From Epiperipatus broadwayi (Eukaryota > Onychophora > Udeonychophora > Euonychophora > Peripatidae), in contig JAQFVV010012423.1 of NCBI GenBank assembly GCA_028023455.1, forward strand, positions 8,968,269-9,032,268: a stretch of 64,000 bases of DNA, in the 5' to 3' direction. A model generated the notes under the pieces. The model was given only the letters and a program-made list of their open reading frames with translations, had not been told where the DNA came from and did not search any database. A program made the position numbers and the translations under genes. This document shows positions 13,401-25,400 of this stretch, piece by piece. The first letter of the stretch is position 1. Each line of letters begins with the position of its first letter.

Positions 13401-16400
13401 TCAGAAAAGCACTATATATCTTATTAGAAAATAAAAATATGACCAAAATATGATCAAGCTTCATTACAGAGAAAAGAATATCATATATCAACAGACATTA
13501 AGCCAATGATTAATAGTAAATTTACCTTCAAAATACAACTGGATGTAAGTTGTTCTATTTCAAACTATCAGTTTTATTTCTCAAAGCATTATGAAAGTAT
13601 ATGAGATATAAGACTGATTTAATGTTTAAATATGCATAGTAGGAATGATTTGTATTTTTCCAATATCTTAATTGACTGTTTATGAAATAAAATCATTAGC
13701 ATATAACAGTAATTTTATTTTTTATAAACAGAGCAAAACTCTCCATACAGTATTGCCACCTGTGCTAAATAGAGTAATCAATGGATGCCAGAAGGCTTGT
13801 GCATAAAATCCCTATCTAATGCCTACTCATCCAATATCCCCAGACTAGTTTCTGGCTTGTGGCCTTCGTCAGTGAAGAACTTTGGATCTGAGAGCACTGC
13901 ATCTAGATCTTAGGATCTAATGCAACCTCTAGCAACCACCTTTTATCTCTACTTAACTACAAAACTATGAGAATGAAATTGGAAAACACAAAAAATATTT
14001 TCAATCTATGCTCAATAGCTTATATAGTCTATTTAGCACATGTGGCAATACTGTATGGAGAGTTTTGCTCTGTTTATCAACAATTAATGTGCTAGTATAG
14101 GAAATGTGATCATGTGATGCTTAATGGTTTAACACCAATCCTGCCTAATAGGGTAGTGGTGGCTATGGTTGTAAAAGAGCCAGACACCAAAATGTATGGG
14201 TTCTGAACTGAGTTCAGACCCATATGACTATATACGCTATTGAGCTTAGATTGAAAATATTTTTTGTGTTTTCAATTTCATTCTCATAATTTTGTAGTCA
14301 AGTAGAGGTAAAAGGTGGTTGCTAGAGGGTTGCATTAGATCCTAAGATCTAGATGCAGTGCTCTCAAATCCAAAACTCCTCACTGACGAAGGCCCCAAGC
14401 CAGAAACTAATCTGGGGATATTGGATGAGTAGGCATTAGATAGGAATTTTATGCACAAGCCTTCTGGCATCCATTGATTACTCTATTTAGCACAGGTGGC
14501 AATACTGTATGGAGAGTTTTGCTCTGTTTATCAACAATTAATGTGCTAGTATAGGAAATGTGATCATGTGATGCTTAATGGTTTAACACGAATCCTGCCT
14601 AATAGAATAGTGGTGGCTATGGTTGAAAAGAGCCAAAGACACCAAAATGTATGGGTGCTGAACTGAGTTCAGACCCATATGACTATATAAGCTATTGAGC
14701 TTAGATTGAAAATATTTTTTGTGTTTTCAATTTCATTCTCATAGTTTTGTAGTTAAGTAGAGATAAAAGGTGGTTGCTAGAGGGTTGCATTAGATCCTAA
14801 GATCTAGATGCAGTGCTCTCAGATCCAAAGCTCCTCACTGACGAAGGCCACAAGCCAGAAACTAGTCTGGGGATATTGGATGAGTAGGCATTAGATAGGG
14901 ATTTTATGCACAAGCCTTCTGGCATCCATTGATTACTCTATTTAGCACAGGTAGCAATACTGTATGGAGAGTTTTCCTCTGTTTATCAACAATTAATGTG
15001 CTAGTATAGGAAATGTGATCATGTGAATTTTATTTTTTTTAAAAAAAGTATAATATAAATAATGTTTGCTAATTAATGAAAAACATCAAGCTGGAAAGTA
15101 CAAAAAATAATCCCAGATGAAAATTATTACCTAAAAAATCAAAAATAAAGAAATAAAAAATCACTTCACACATCAGTTTTAATAATTAATATTTTGTAGT
15201 TACATAAAAAGCAACAATTTAGAAAAAAAAATTGAAAACTTAGAAAAATTTAATATTGATAATAATATAGTATTGTTGAATTATATTAAGTTTAGTAAAC
15301 AATGCTTATTTTAAAATCAAAGCAGACTTTAGTTCTTTCTCTTTTACAGAATCACTTGTCAAAAGGTTTAAATGAATCAGCAAATTGCAGATTAATTTTT
15401 ATGGATTTTATAGATCAAACACGATCTAGTTTGTAAATTTCATCGTAATATAAGTACAAGTTTAATAAGACTGAATTAAAAGCAACAGGATGATCTGTCT
15501 TTTTTCATGGTAAATAGATTATATATATCTTATAAGATAGGTCACAAGTTTTATTTAATCACAAATAAATTTTCAAGAGCAAATGACGTACTTTCAAGAA
15601 CTTCTGCGATTTGACTAATATTTCTTCAAGAGCTTGAGAAATTATTTTCTTATTTGCTATAATTCTGATATCTTTTGTGATAAAATTGGATAATTCTTCT
15701 ATTTATTTGTTCCAAATTATTCGCAGAATTCATAAAAAAATTGCAAACATTAAATTTAAAAGAATACAAAACCTCAAATTTATAAAAAAGGTTTAGGAAG
15801 ATGCATGCTCAATTTAGTAATTTCATCTTTTATTAGACTTTGGATTACACTTTAATTAATTCCTATTTTAATTAATAGTTACAAATTTCCCCAGTACTAT
15901 TCTAATTTTATCAATAACTTATTTCTTTCTTAATCATTAATAAAATATCTTTACTAAAGTATATAAATTGTGTTAAGTACTCATCTCAAAAGTAAATATT
16001 TAGGTAATAGATATTACGATAAAATATTACCATTTAAATAATATTATCCAAGTATAAACTATACTTAGTTATATACAATTATAATTTTACTAGTTCCAAA
16101 TAATCAAAGACCAAGTAAATTACTTTAAAAAATAACCTAGAACCAAAAAAAAACCCTGTCATTTACCATTCTAAAAGAGAACTTTGAACCAGAAGGGTTA
16201 ATGCAATCTAAGTTCAAATCTTGACTGGATAAATCTTGGAAATTTTTTCATATCATAGTCAGTCTTAGTATTTTTTTTCCAGGCTAGTAAAACTCTCAAC
16301 TAACTCAGTTAGCCATACAATACTGATAGGTAAATAAACAATTAATTAGGATTAAAGGACTTATGTTTATCTTACTTGGTTAGATGAATGTGGGTGTAGT

Positions 16401-19400
16401 GACAATAAAACAAATCAAAAAAAATAATGATGAGAGAAATGTGGTATTTCTCCTATAAATGCTGAGTCCATGGTTTACTTTTACTATTAACCATTATTCC
16501 AAATCATTCAAATCAGTTAAGCAGCTAGAAACAGAATTCAAACCTACACTGGAAACCACCATCAATTAATAATTCTTTGTGATTTTCTATTAAATAGCAA
16601 ATAAAGGAGTTCAGACAAAATGTACATCATTAATTATACCAACGCCATTGGATACAAACATTTTCATTTTGAAAAATATCTATCTTAAAAAGAAATGACA
16701 GATTTAAATTTAAATATATTATTTGATTAAAAAAATAGTTTTTAAAGTTGATATATTAATATATTGATAGAAGTACACAAACCTATTCAGAAGATATAGT
16801 CTGCTATTAGTTGAATAAACAAATATTCTTTAAATAATTAATCTAAACTTAAAAAAATCTTTAGGATTATTTTCTAAATGGTTAAAAACAATATTTACAG
16901 TAAACTTAGAATATAATTTTGGAATCTAAAACTAATTCATTAAACAGTTATATGATCTGAAGAATTTTAAATTAAATGACATAAATCGTAATATTATCTC
17001 TTCCCTACTATGATTATTGGAAAAAGGATGATTTCTTATCAGAAGCATAATAATCAAATTTGTAAATGATACTTATTTTAAATAAGGTTGACATTTATAA
17101 ATCTAGAACTAAAATGCTTAAACTCATTTTAAGAATCTGACATGGAATATGATTAGCTATCATTGTGAAAAATTGATGGAAATAAGTGATTTGTGGATAA
17201 ATACTAAATAGGCAATTTATTGTAATATATCTGATATTATGGAAATAATAAACAAAGCAATAAAAAGTTAATAAATTGTTAATTTTCTTAACTTTAGCTT
17301 TAAATTTAATATATAATTTCTCTTAAAAAAGGCAAAACAGTGTCTCCACCTTCAACAAAATCCAATTTGTATTTAATGTATTGTAATTTATTGGTAAGAG
17401 GAAGGAGAGATATATCTTTTATCGTAGCATTTTATTTGCTTTAATAAAAACTTTATACTTATGAAAACTGAATTTAAAACAAAAAAATTACATATAATTA
17501 CAAAAACAAGACAATAAAATTAATGAATTTAGTAATAATTTATATATGAAGCAGAGATAAAATAATAATTTGATAGGGTTATTTCTCAAGAATAAAAAAA
17601 ACATTCAGACAAAATTTTTTTTTATTGAAATAAAAAATAGCATTGCTAAAATTAGTTGTGAAAGATTCTTTTATCCTTGAATGTCTCAATATTTTTTTTA
17701 AAAACAACTGCGGCTTCTCTGCTATTGATATTGAATTTACTTGGTATTAATATAAATGGTAAATAATAGTACCCTCGTAAATTAGATATCCACAACTAGC
17801 TTTAGCACTGAGAAATTTTAAATGTATGCTTAAAATTTTTTTTTATCTCATTCAAAAAATTTATTTCTGAATTTTTTTTTTAAAAAAAGTTATAATACTC
17901 AGCTTCAGTTTGGGAGAATTTTTAAGTATGGACATTTTTTTTTTCTGTCTTGTCTTGGTAATTTCAATGATTTATTTTTTAGTGTTCCAAAATTTAAGAT
18001 AAAATTTAAATTATGTTTCAATTTAATATGTATTTAATTCTATTAAATATACATTCTAAGAAAAAATTGTTTTTTTTTTAATTTATTATTATTATAAAAT
18101 ACAAAATTATCTTAAGCATTAATAAAAATAAAATTTTTGATAATTTAAGGAATCTATTACAATTGCTTTTTTTTTTTTTTATTACACATACAAATAGTTA
18201 ATAAAAAAATTTGTCATTTTGATTATGCAAAGATAGATTATGTAATGCTTAAATATAATGGTAAATAAAATTAACATTAATCAACGACATTAATGCAGCA
18301 ATACATGGGCTGCAGAAAGGAGTTTGCTATTAACTGAAAGGAGACCCTTTGATTCCTCTTGGAGGCCTTAAAGGAACCGAGCAGGGCAAATTCCTAATGT
18401 CCACTCCATACGTTCTTCTCATTGCAGCTGTTATTACTATGTGATTATTCATATAGTATACGAACATGGATGGGCTGCTCACCAACACGCATTAGCCAGC
18501 GTGGTGAGTTTATTGGCTTTTTACCTCTGAGTTTAAGATCAAGAAACACCGTGGTCTTTCTTCTCAGTGCCTGATAAGGCAGAATGAATGTTTGTGTAAA
18601 TGATAAATATTTTCCCAATACATATATACAATTATGACAGACAAAAATAAAGCATGGCCCTTATTCCCAGGAGGCTGTAAAGTCACCAACCAAGGCAGCG
18701 GTTGGTGGCCGAAGGCGGAGGGTGCTAAGAATCCCCCGATTGCGGACCCAGGCTGCCATTTGATGACGAGTTTTTATTTAGGTACTTACAACTGCAGATC
18801 ACTTTCAAGTGAAGGAAGATTGCAAGAATTAGAAGAAGAACTGTCTTATATTAAATGGGACATTATTGGACTTTGTGAAGTTAGAAGAAAAGGAGAAGAA
18901 ACAATTGATTTAAAAAGTGGACATATACTCTATTATAAAGGCACACATATTGGAAATACAAGTGGAGTAGGATTCATTATAAATAAAAAGAACAATATTG
19001 TGGAGATTGATGGTGTATCGGACAGAGTGGCAAGATTAGTTATACAACTTAGTAGCAGATACCAAATGCAGATAATTCAGGTTTATGCCCCAACAAGTTC
19101 TCATAGTGATGAAGTAGTAGAAGATTTTTATATGGATGTACAAAAGGATTTTGATCAGAGTAAACAACATTTTAAAATTGTTATGGGAGACTTTAATGCT
19201 AGAATTGGTAGACAAATGAAAGTTGAAATTGCTGTAGGTAATTTTGGTTATGGTAATAGAAATGAGAGAGGACATAGACTTGTGGAGTTTGCAGAAAAAG
19301 AAAAACTTTATATTATGAATTCATTTTTTGAGAAAAATGTTAAAAGGAAATGAACATGGAAGCATCCAAATGAAGGTACAGCAGAATTGGATTATATTTT

Positions 19401-22400
19401 GACTAACAGAAAATACATATTTCAAGATTGTAATGTTCTTAATAAATTTAACACAGGAAGTGATCATCGATTAGTAAGGTGTAAGTTACGTGTTAATGTA
19501 AAACTAGAGAGACAAAAATTATTAAGAAAAACAATATTTACAGTTGATATTCCTAACCTTCAGAAACATTCTAATGAATTTAAATTAGAACTTACAAATA
19601 GGTTTCAAGTGTTAGGAGATTTTGAACATGATACAGATGTGAATGAAATTAATATGAAAATAACTGATACACTTTTACAAACTGCAACAAACATAGCTGG
19701 TAGAAAAAAGCAGCAATTGACTAATAAAATCTCTACTGAGACTAGAGAATTTATGAAGAAAAGAAGGAATATGAAGATATACAAAAATGATGTATTAAAA
19801 AGAATTGAATATCTCGAATTTTGTAAAATGGTACGGAAAAGAGTTGAAAATGATATAAGAAAGTATAACTGTGAAATAGCAAGGAAAGCTGTAGAAGAAA
19901 ATAAAAGTCTCAAAAATGTTAAACAACATTTTGGTATTGGTAGGAAATTTATATCTGCAATAAGAAAAAAAGATGGAATTATTACTAAAAAGAGAGATGA
20001 CATCATGAAATTGGTAGAAGATTTTTATCAAGAATTATATAGTAATAAAGAACAACTACCTCCTATATCTGTTACATCTTCCGAATTGCCCAGAATTTTA
20101 AATGAAGAAGTGAGACATGCAATTAAGTGTATGAAGAAAAGAAAGGCTCCAGGAAATGATGGAATTATAATTGATATATTAAAAGAAGCAGGTGAAGAAA
20201 TAGAAACAATTTTAGCAAAGTTATATACCAAATGTCTAAATGATAAAGATGTACCGGAAGATTGGAAGAATGCAGTAATAATATTTAAAAAAGGTGATAA
20301 AGAAGATATTAGAAATTACAGACTATCAGCCTTTTATCAGTTTTATATAAAATTTTTACCAAGATAATTACAACTCGTCTACAGAGAACTTTGGATTTCC
20401 ACCAACCAAGAGAACAAGCTGGATTTAAAAGTGGTTTTAGTACAATAGATCATATCCAGGTATTGAGAGAAGTCATAGAAAGGACAAACGAATATGAGTT
20501 GTCATTATGTTTTGGATTTGTAGATTATGAAAAGGCATTCGATTCTATACACATTTCTTCAGTGATTAAAGCAATGGATCATCAAGGTATAGATCCAGGA
20601 TATTATGCAACAGCAACAATTAGATTACATAATGATACTGGAAAAATCAACATTGAGAAAGGTGTAAGACAAGGTGACTCCATATCTCCAAAACTCTTTA
20701 CAGCAGTGCTGCAAGAAGTATTTTGTGGATTAAAATGGGAAACTAAAGAAGTGAAAGTAAATGGAGAGTATTTAAGTCATTTAGATTTCGCAGATGATGT
20801 AGTTGTTTTTGCAAATAATGCTTCAGAGCTGCAGGAAATGTTGCAGGAGTTAGCAGATGAAAGTAGAAAAGTAGGACTAAAGATAAATGTTAAAAAGACT
20901 AAAGTAATGTTTAATCGATTTGCTCAAAATATGAAAATAAAGATTGATTATGAAGAATTAGAAGAAGTTAACAGTTACAAATACCTTGGTCAGATTATTA
21001 ATACAGATGGAAACATAATGGATGAAATTAATCATAGAATTAAACTTGGTTGGAGTGCTTTTGGTAGAAATAACTTAGATACTAAAAGGAAATATGCCTA
21101 TGTATTTGAAAAGGATGGTGTTTAACAAATGTGTTTTACCAGTTCTTACTTATGGATCTGAGACTTGGACACTTAATAGAAGAGCAATACAGAGACTTCA
21201 CACCACTCAAAGGAGTATGGAGAGATGTATGTTGGGAGTAACAAGAAGAGATCGAAAATGCAATGTATGGGTAAGACAACAAACAGGTGTTACTGACCTT
21301 ATTGAAAAAATTAAAAGATTGAAATGGAGTTGGGCTGGACATATTGCTAGAAGAGATGATAATAGATGGACAATTGAAATTTTAAACTGGATTCCAAGAG
21401 ATTGTAAAAGACCCAGAAAGAGACCACGTGAGATGGATGGATGAAATAAGAAAATGTGCAGGGGTGTTGTGGAGAAGAGAAGCTAAAGATCGGAGAAGAT
21501 GGATTAAACTTGGAGAGACCTTCATCCTGCAGTGGATTGATAATGGTTGATGATAATGATGAATATTTACATCTAGTCCTATATTACATAATTTCATGTC
21601 ACCTGTCTATATTTTCATATGTCTATATTACTTGCCAGTTTTATTCACATTTAGATTAAAAAATAAAACCAAAAAATCATTGCCATGAAAAAATACTGTC
21701 ACTCTTGATTATAAACATTTATGAATTGCCAAATTTAGTATTAACTCATTGTTCAATTGCAGATAATATTCTAAGTTTTCCATCTGTAGTCTCCACCCAT
21801 TTACTTCCAGTCTTAAACCAAGTCTGATCTAATGACATTATTCACTTAGTTGCACGCATTACCAATGGCAAAAAAAAAAAAAAAAAATTAACATTTTCCA
21901 CAATAGTTGAAAAGAGAAGAAATTTTTAAAACAGTATTCTGATTATACATTAAATTAGTGCTTTCTGAACATTAAACAGTACATTGGTTATGATCAATTT
22001 GTGAATTTTCCTATTAGATCCACAATTTGTTTCATTTCTAACTAAAATTAAAAAAGTTTTTTTTTTAAATTTAAAACAAAAAAATCAACCATACTGAGGA
22101 CTATTGCAATGAAGGTTTTTACTCAAACAAATTACAAAATGAATACTTTTTTTAAGATTTTTACAATAAATTACCATTTATTTTTAGCAATAAAAATATA
22201 TTTGTACTTTTTACTATTTTTAATTACTCTAATTATATACATCGAATAATTTTAGCCATAAACGTGAGAGTTAGAAAACTATTTATATTATGGGGGGGGG
22301 GGGTCCAAACGAAGAAGTTGTAAAACTGTTACCAAATGCAAATGCTATGATGACTGTCATTTTGCAAACATAATTAATGTGGTCAAAAAAAAAACAGATT

Positions 22401-25400
22401 TCCAAGCAAAAATTATAAAGTGATTTTTCTTAGTGTAAAGTTGTTTATGCTTTTAACAGATCAATTTTAGTTTTCAATATATATTAAAAAATAAGAAACA
22501 GAATATAACATAAAAAAAAATAAAAATTTCCAAGTAAAAAAGCATAAGTTCTGAATATGATATAGCTAAATCAACGATCTGAATTTTCATTAGGGTAAAT
22601 TTATTTATTTTTATAATTTTAAAATTGAATTGTACATACAGCAATTGATGTTATATGTATTTTTATATTCACATTTTTAATTTTGTCTCATATTTTTCCT
22701 GTTGAAATGTTTATTTTAGATAGAAACTTTGTGCTCTAGGTTGTGGATTTAAAAAGAATTACCCTTAAATATATGTATTTCAATGTAATCTATAATGAAT
22801 AGATCATATAACAAATAATCTTTTGGAACCAATTACATTCATTATACCAGATACTATTATATAATAAATATTTTCTACTAAAAATATTTTCATTTTTATA
22901 ATAGTTACCCATCACTAATATAAATTTTTTTGCTTACAACAATCATAATCCAAAACTTTCTACTGATAAAGGCCAATAATTAGAAACAAGCCTGGTGATT
23001 TGGAGGTACTATCATACTGTGTGAATACAATAGATGTTTCTGGAATACAGTGAATTATTGCTCCTAAAGGAGGATATAAAAAATAACTGAATCATGTAAT
23101 GAATTATTGTCTTATAAATTTCATAGTATTATATCATTAATTATTGTATATATATATTTTAACTTACCTTCCACATTAAAAGAATCCCTAAGTGATGATT
23201 CCATCAAACTTGGACCAAAAAGTATTCTACAAGATTGTGCGTTATTACCTAAAATAATATTTTATTTAAGTTTCAAATTTCAATACAAGAGAAATTAAAT
23301 TATTATAATAAACATTCTGAAAGTCATAATTTTATTATGATACTCATTCAAATCTGGTGCCTCATTAATTACAATATATTAATCACTTTTTTTTTTTTTT
23401 TTTTTTAAAAGTCTATTATTAATTCAAAATTAAGCATAAGTCTCATTAGAAATTTTTATTTTTAAATTAAGTACACACACAATTTTTTTCTTTCAAGTAA
23501 TTATAATCAAACTTTTTATTATTCATTTATTAAACTAAAATTTAAATTATCTTGTTAACTTACTCTCAAAAACAAATTATTAAGTTAACTAAAAAATAAA
23601 TTATTTCAATTTTCACTTTTACGTATTGTAAAGGGTAGCTTACAATGCAAACATTCTTAAAAAGATCAAGCATATTTATTGAACCCAATTCATTTGGAAT
23701 TTATAGTAATAGTGGGAAGATTATTATTTGTTATTATTATTACCTATATACATATAATACACAATAAATTATTATATTTATAAAATAAAATACGATCAGT
23801 ATTTTACAAAGTAATATTGTATATATATAAAACTATTTGATTAAATAAACTGTAATATATATATATATTTTAATTTAAAATTGAATATTAATTAATAGTT
23901 AAATGAATTTGGGATGACCTGAAGTAAATTAGGTGGGCGCATGTGTGTGAAAATAAAACCGATTTTATTATTTTTTTATATTTTATAATAAATCTAAATG
24001 TATTTAAACAATAGGCAGTTAAAGATATCAGCGTTCCTGGAAATCTACGCGTGCGTGAAATGTATAAAAACAAAAGACAGTTTACAAATCGTTCTTCTTA
24101 TTGTTATAGCACCTGTAACAAAAGACAGGGATTAAAAATAAAATTTAGAACGCTAAAATGGAGTTTTACTTTTTCTTTTAGTTAAATTATAAACATTTTA
24201 AAAGTCAAATGCTATAACTAAAAGTTTATCAAATACAAAGGAAAGAAAGTGAAATAAGAAGTAAGAATAATTGATAAATTCTTAAATAATTAAATCGTTT
24301 TTAAAAGTTGTTGGAGTAAATTTTAATATTTTAAATTTGTTCAAAAAGAATAACGAAAATTAATCTGAAAATTGGAAAAGAAAAAAAGATGAAATAATTT
24401 TCTTAATATATATATCAAGCACGTCTATATTATCTGATATAAATATATGATTATAAAAAATTATTAAATTGTACTTTAATATGAAAATGGTCTAGAGCAA
24501 AACATGCTATTGTGTGTCGTGGTATTTCCTGCCAGCTGCATTATATCTATATATATATATATATTTCTACTTTATTGTAAACACACAAGAATATGCCTTC
24601 TGTCCAAAGTAAACAAGGATTGGAATACATTATGGTGAATCAAATGAGAATCAAGATGTTTACCATTAAACACAACTACAGGAGACACCATTGTACCTAT
24701 CTATCCTTGCTAAGGAGAATGATTTACTAAGTGAAACTGCTTTGAAGAACAATTTGCCTAACTATCACTACTACTATTTCTATTATGATGATTTTTATGA
24801 ACTTTGTTCCAATTACAATTTTTAATCAAAGAATCAATATTGTAAATTTTTGTTTATTATTTTTTTTTATTCATACTATCTGTTGTATTTTCACACTCTG
24901 ATGCTGAAGCCTCATTTTTCAGAATTAGCAAAGAAGAAAAGGGGGGATTATTCGTTTTGATATTTTTTATATTTTCATTATAAATAAAATTTAGGTAATA
25001 CCACCTGCTTCACATCAGGTTATCCACATAAATATTGAGGTAAGATTCTCTAAATTTATATATAGGTTAAATTACAACACATACAGAATACATATTATAT
25101 GTTTTATTTTGTGATTAACCGTGTACGTATATTTTCCAGTATGTTTGACTAATCAACTGGTAGCTGTCTCTATCATATATATATAAATTGGGGAAACTTG
25201 TTAAATAGATTAACATTTGTAAATATATAATTTAGGTAGCCAGCATCTCAATTATATTAAATAACTAGAGTTTATTTTTCTATGTAATTATAATTTGTAG
25301 AGAATGAGTGACATAGGTGGATTTCTACCATGGGGTATAAGGGTTGGATCTAGAGGATAATTAATTAGTAAGATGGTAGAGGTTCATTTGTGACACATGT

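Larger units (their letters stand above)
13724..15025 (+). mobile_element. hammerhead-ribozyme repeat array (retrozyme/PLE-terminal-repeat-like insertion)
   Basis: Non-coding insertion made of a unit with a 454-455 bp period. One partial unit is inverted (about 13724-14028), followed by about 2.2 units in direct orientation (about 14029-15025). The period follows from recurrence of GGAGAGTTTTGCTCTG near 14058, 14512 and (one change) 14967. Each unit carries one type I hammerhead ribozyme plus, in the two direct units, a 12-bp hairpin (ATGGGT..CTGAAC / GTTCAG..ACCCAT). The array is bounded by identical 13-bp AATTTTATTTTTT copies at 13711-13723 and 15026-15038, a clear target-site duplication. 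No protein is encoded. Inverted plus direct partial tandem copies are the usual architecture of PLE insertions. It lies in a NUP205 intron. Confidence 0.85.
18329..21564 (+). mobile_element. RTE-type LINE, near full-length copy A
   Basis: Starts at the point where it and copy B become similar (ATTAACTGAAAGGAGA) and ends in the RTE-style 3' tail GGTTGATGATAATGATGA. It has a 5' leader of about 300 bp, an apurinic-type endonuclease domain and a reverse transcriptase, in that order and in one original frame. Disabling changes relative to copy B are a nonsense TGA at 19351-19353, a 1-base deletion near 20323, a 27-base in-frame deletion near 20610 and a frameshift near 21090. It is antisense to NUP205, in an intron. 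No target duplication was found. Confidence 0.93.
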
